Shown here piece after piece: positions 13,568 to 14,753 of a DNA stretch of 14,753 nucleotides. A program made the translations under genes and the position numbers. Source of the DNA: Actinomycetota bacterium (lineage in GTDB: Bacteria; Actinomycetota; Geothermincolia; Fen-727; JAQURN01); assembly GCA_028715585.1 (NCBI GenBank), contig JAQURN010000017.1:1-14753 (forward strand), in the 5' to 3' direction. Numbering within the stretch: position 1 is the first letter of the stretch; the number at the start of each line of letters is the position of its first letter. The notes under the pieces are model-generated. The model did no database searches. It was given only the letters and a program-made list of their open reading frames with translations, and had not been told where the DNA came from.

Positions 13568-14753
13568 ATGCCGAAGATAATCGAATATAGCGAGGAGGCA
13601 AGGCGCGTTCTGGAAGCAGGCGTTACCAAACTTGCTGACACGGTGAGAGTGACCCTTGGTCCCAAGGGAAGAAATGTAGTTTTAGAGAAGAAGTTTGGAT
13701 CGCCCACCATTACCAACGATGGCGTGACGATTGCGCGTGAGATTGAGCTGGAGGATCCCTATGAGAACATGGGAGCCCAGCTTGCCAAGGAAGTCGCCAC
13801 GAAGACTAACGATGTTGCTGGCGACGGCACCACTACGGCAACTGTGCTGGCGCATGCGATGGTGAAAGAGGGTTTGAGAAACGTGGCGGCTGGAGCCAAT
13901 CCAATGTTCATAAGAAAAGGGATTGAAAAAGCGGTGGAGCAGGTTACAGCTGACATTAAAAAACGCGCAAAAGAGGTAGAAACACAAGGGCAGATAGCGG
14001 AAGTCGCCGCCATATCCGCTGACTCTGAAGAAGTTGGGAAGATAATCGCCGATGCCATGGAGAAAGTTGGCAAGGATGGCGTCATCACCGTAGAGGAGTC
14101 CCAGACATTTGGGATGGAATTCGACGTGGTGGAAGGACTCCAGTTCGACAAAGGTTACCTTTCACCCTACATGGTGACGGACACCGAGCGCATGGAGGGT
14201 GTCCTCGATGACCCCTATATTCTAATAGCCAACCAAAAGATATCTGCCGTCGCTGATCTTCTGCCGATTCTCGAGAAGGTGATGCAAGCTGGTAAACCGC
14301 TGCTGATAATCGCGGAAGATGTGGAAGGAGAGGCACTTGCTACCCTTGTAGTGAACAAGATTCGTGGCACATTCCTCAGCATTGCGGTCAAAGCTCCTGG
14401 TTTTGGAGACAGAAGGAAAGCTATGCTCGAAGACATCGCGATACTGACCGGGGGCCAGGCAATCACTGAGGAACTAGGAATCAAGCTCGAGAATGTAACG
14501 CTCGATATGCTGGGTAGGGCAAGGCAGGTCAAGGTTACCAAGGAGGATACCATAGTAGTCGAAGGAAGGGGCGACCCCAAAGCTATTGAAGGCAGGATTC
14601 AGCAGATCCGAAGCGAAATCGAGAGAACTGATTCCGACTTCGACAGGGAAAAGTTGCAGGAGAGGCTTGCCAAGCTGTCTGGTGGTGTAGCGGTTATAAA
14701 GGTTGGAGCCGCTACCGAGGTTGAGTTGAGGGAGAGAAAACACCGCATCGAGG
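13568..14753 (+). CDS. groEL: Chaperonin GroEL (3' end beyond the window)
   Basis: GroEL forms the double-ring ATP-driven protein-folding chamber. The first 395 codons of a usual 540 or so are visible. ATP-site motifs are intact: VTLGPKGRNVV (from residue 28), ITNDGVTIA with Asp51, and AGDGTTTATVLA with Asp86-Gly87-Thr88. The apical domain shows VVEGLQFDKGYLSPYM, KPLLIIAEDVEGEAL, and VKAPGFGDRRKAMLEDIAILTGG. The intermediate-domain motif IKVGAATEVELRERKHRIE comes at the window edge. The C-terminal tail, which would tell a Gly/Met-rich GroEL from the His-rich actinobacterial GroEL1 type, is not visible. ATG 13568 follows GGGGGA by 7 bases. It is co-transcribed with groES under CIRCE control. 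Confidence 0.98.
   Translation, partial: MPKIIEYSEEARRVLEAGVTKLADTVRVTLGPKGRNVVLEKKFGSPTITNDGVTIAREIELEDPYENMGAQLAKEVATKTNDVAGDGTTTATVLAHAMVKEGLRNVAAGANPMFIRKGIEKAVEQVTADIKKRAKEVETQGQIAEVAAISADSEEVGKIIADAMEKVGKDGVITVEESQTFGMEFDVVEGLQFDKGYLSPYMVTDTERMEGVLDDPYILIANQKISAVADLLPILEKVMQAGKPLLIIAEDVEGEALATLVVNKIRGTFLSIAVKAPGFGDRRKAMLEDIAILTGGQAITEELGIKLENVTLDMLGRARQVKVTKEDTIVVEGRGDPKAIEGRIQQIRSEIERTDSDFDREKLQERLAKLSGGVAVIKVGAATEVELRERKHRIE

Overview
The window is an ordinary, densely packed stretch of bacterial chromosome with moderate GC (near 53% by rough estimate). All genes lie on the plus strand. The order glmM - (glmS) - nnr - alr - alpha/beta hydrolase - ... - tsaE - tsaB - rimI - tsaD - ... 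- groES - groEL is the conserved layout of Actinomycetota. With the moderate GC and frequent TTG starts, this suggests a deep-branching or uncultured actinobacterial lineage rather than a high-GC streptomycete or mycobacterium. That placement is inference. No tRNA, rRNA, CRISPR array, insertion sequence or phage gene was seen, and no gene-free stretch exceeds about 140 bases.

Region 1 (1-4370) serves the cell envelope and NAD(P)H repair. It holds glmM (lacking only its first codon or codons), a glmS remnant that stops after about 69 recognisable residues, the bifunctional NAD(P)H-hydrate repair enzyme Nnr, and alanine racemase. GlmS should make the substrate of GlmM, so the broken glmS is the strongest anomaly here. 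The acpS gene often found between glmS and nnr is also absent.

Region 2 (4398-7371) holds a membrane-anchored alpha/beta hydrolase, a P1/S58 family self-processing peptidase, a small FmdB-type zinc-ribbon protein, and a family 4 iron-sulfur uracil-DNA glycosylase that ends in a beta-clamp-like motif.

Region 3 (7404-10127) is the t6A tRNA-modification cluster tsaE-tsaB-rimI-tsaD. The genes overlap or nearly touch, so they are probably co-transcribed. The partner enzyme TsaC is not in the window.

Region 4 (10183-13086) places glycerol kinase and a geranylgeranyl-reductase-like flavoprotein between tsaD and groES, which are neighbours in many actinobacteria. A link to lipid metabolism is possible but unproven.

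Region 5 (13087-14753) is the heat-shock operon groES-groEL, with the end of groEL cut off. A sigma-A-type promoter runs directly into a near-perfect CIRCE operator for HrcA. Additional nested dyads lie between CIRCE and the groES ribosome binding site. I found no clearly new multi-gene system. The points most worth checking are the glmS deletion, the nested groES leader dyads, the excess of the palindrome CTCGAG, and the clamp motif on the glycosylase.
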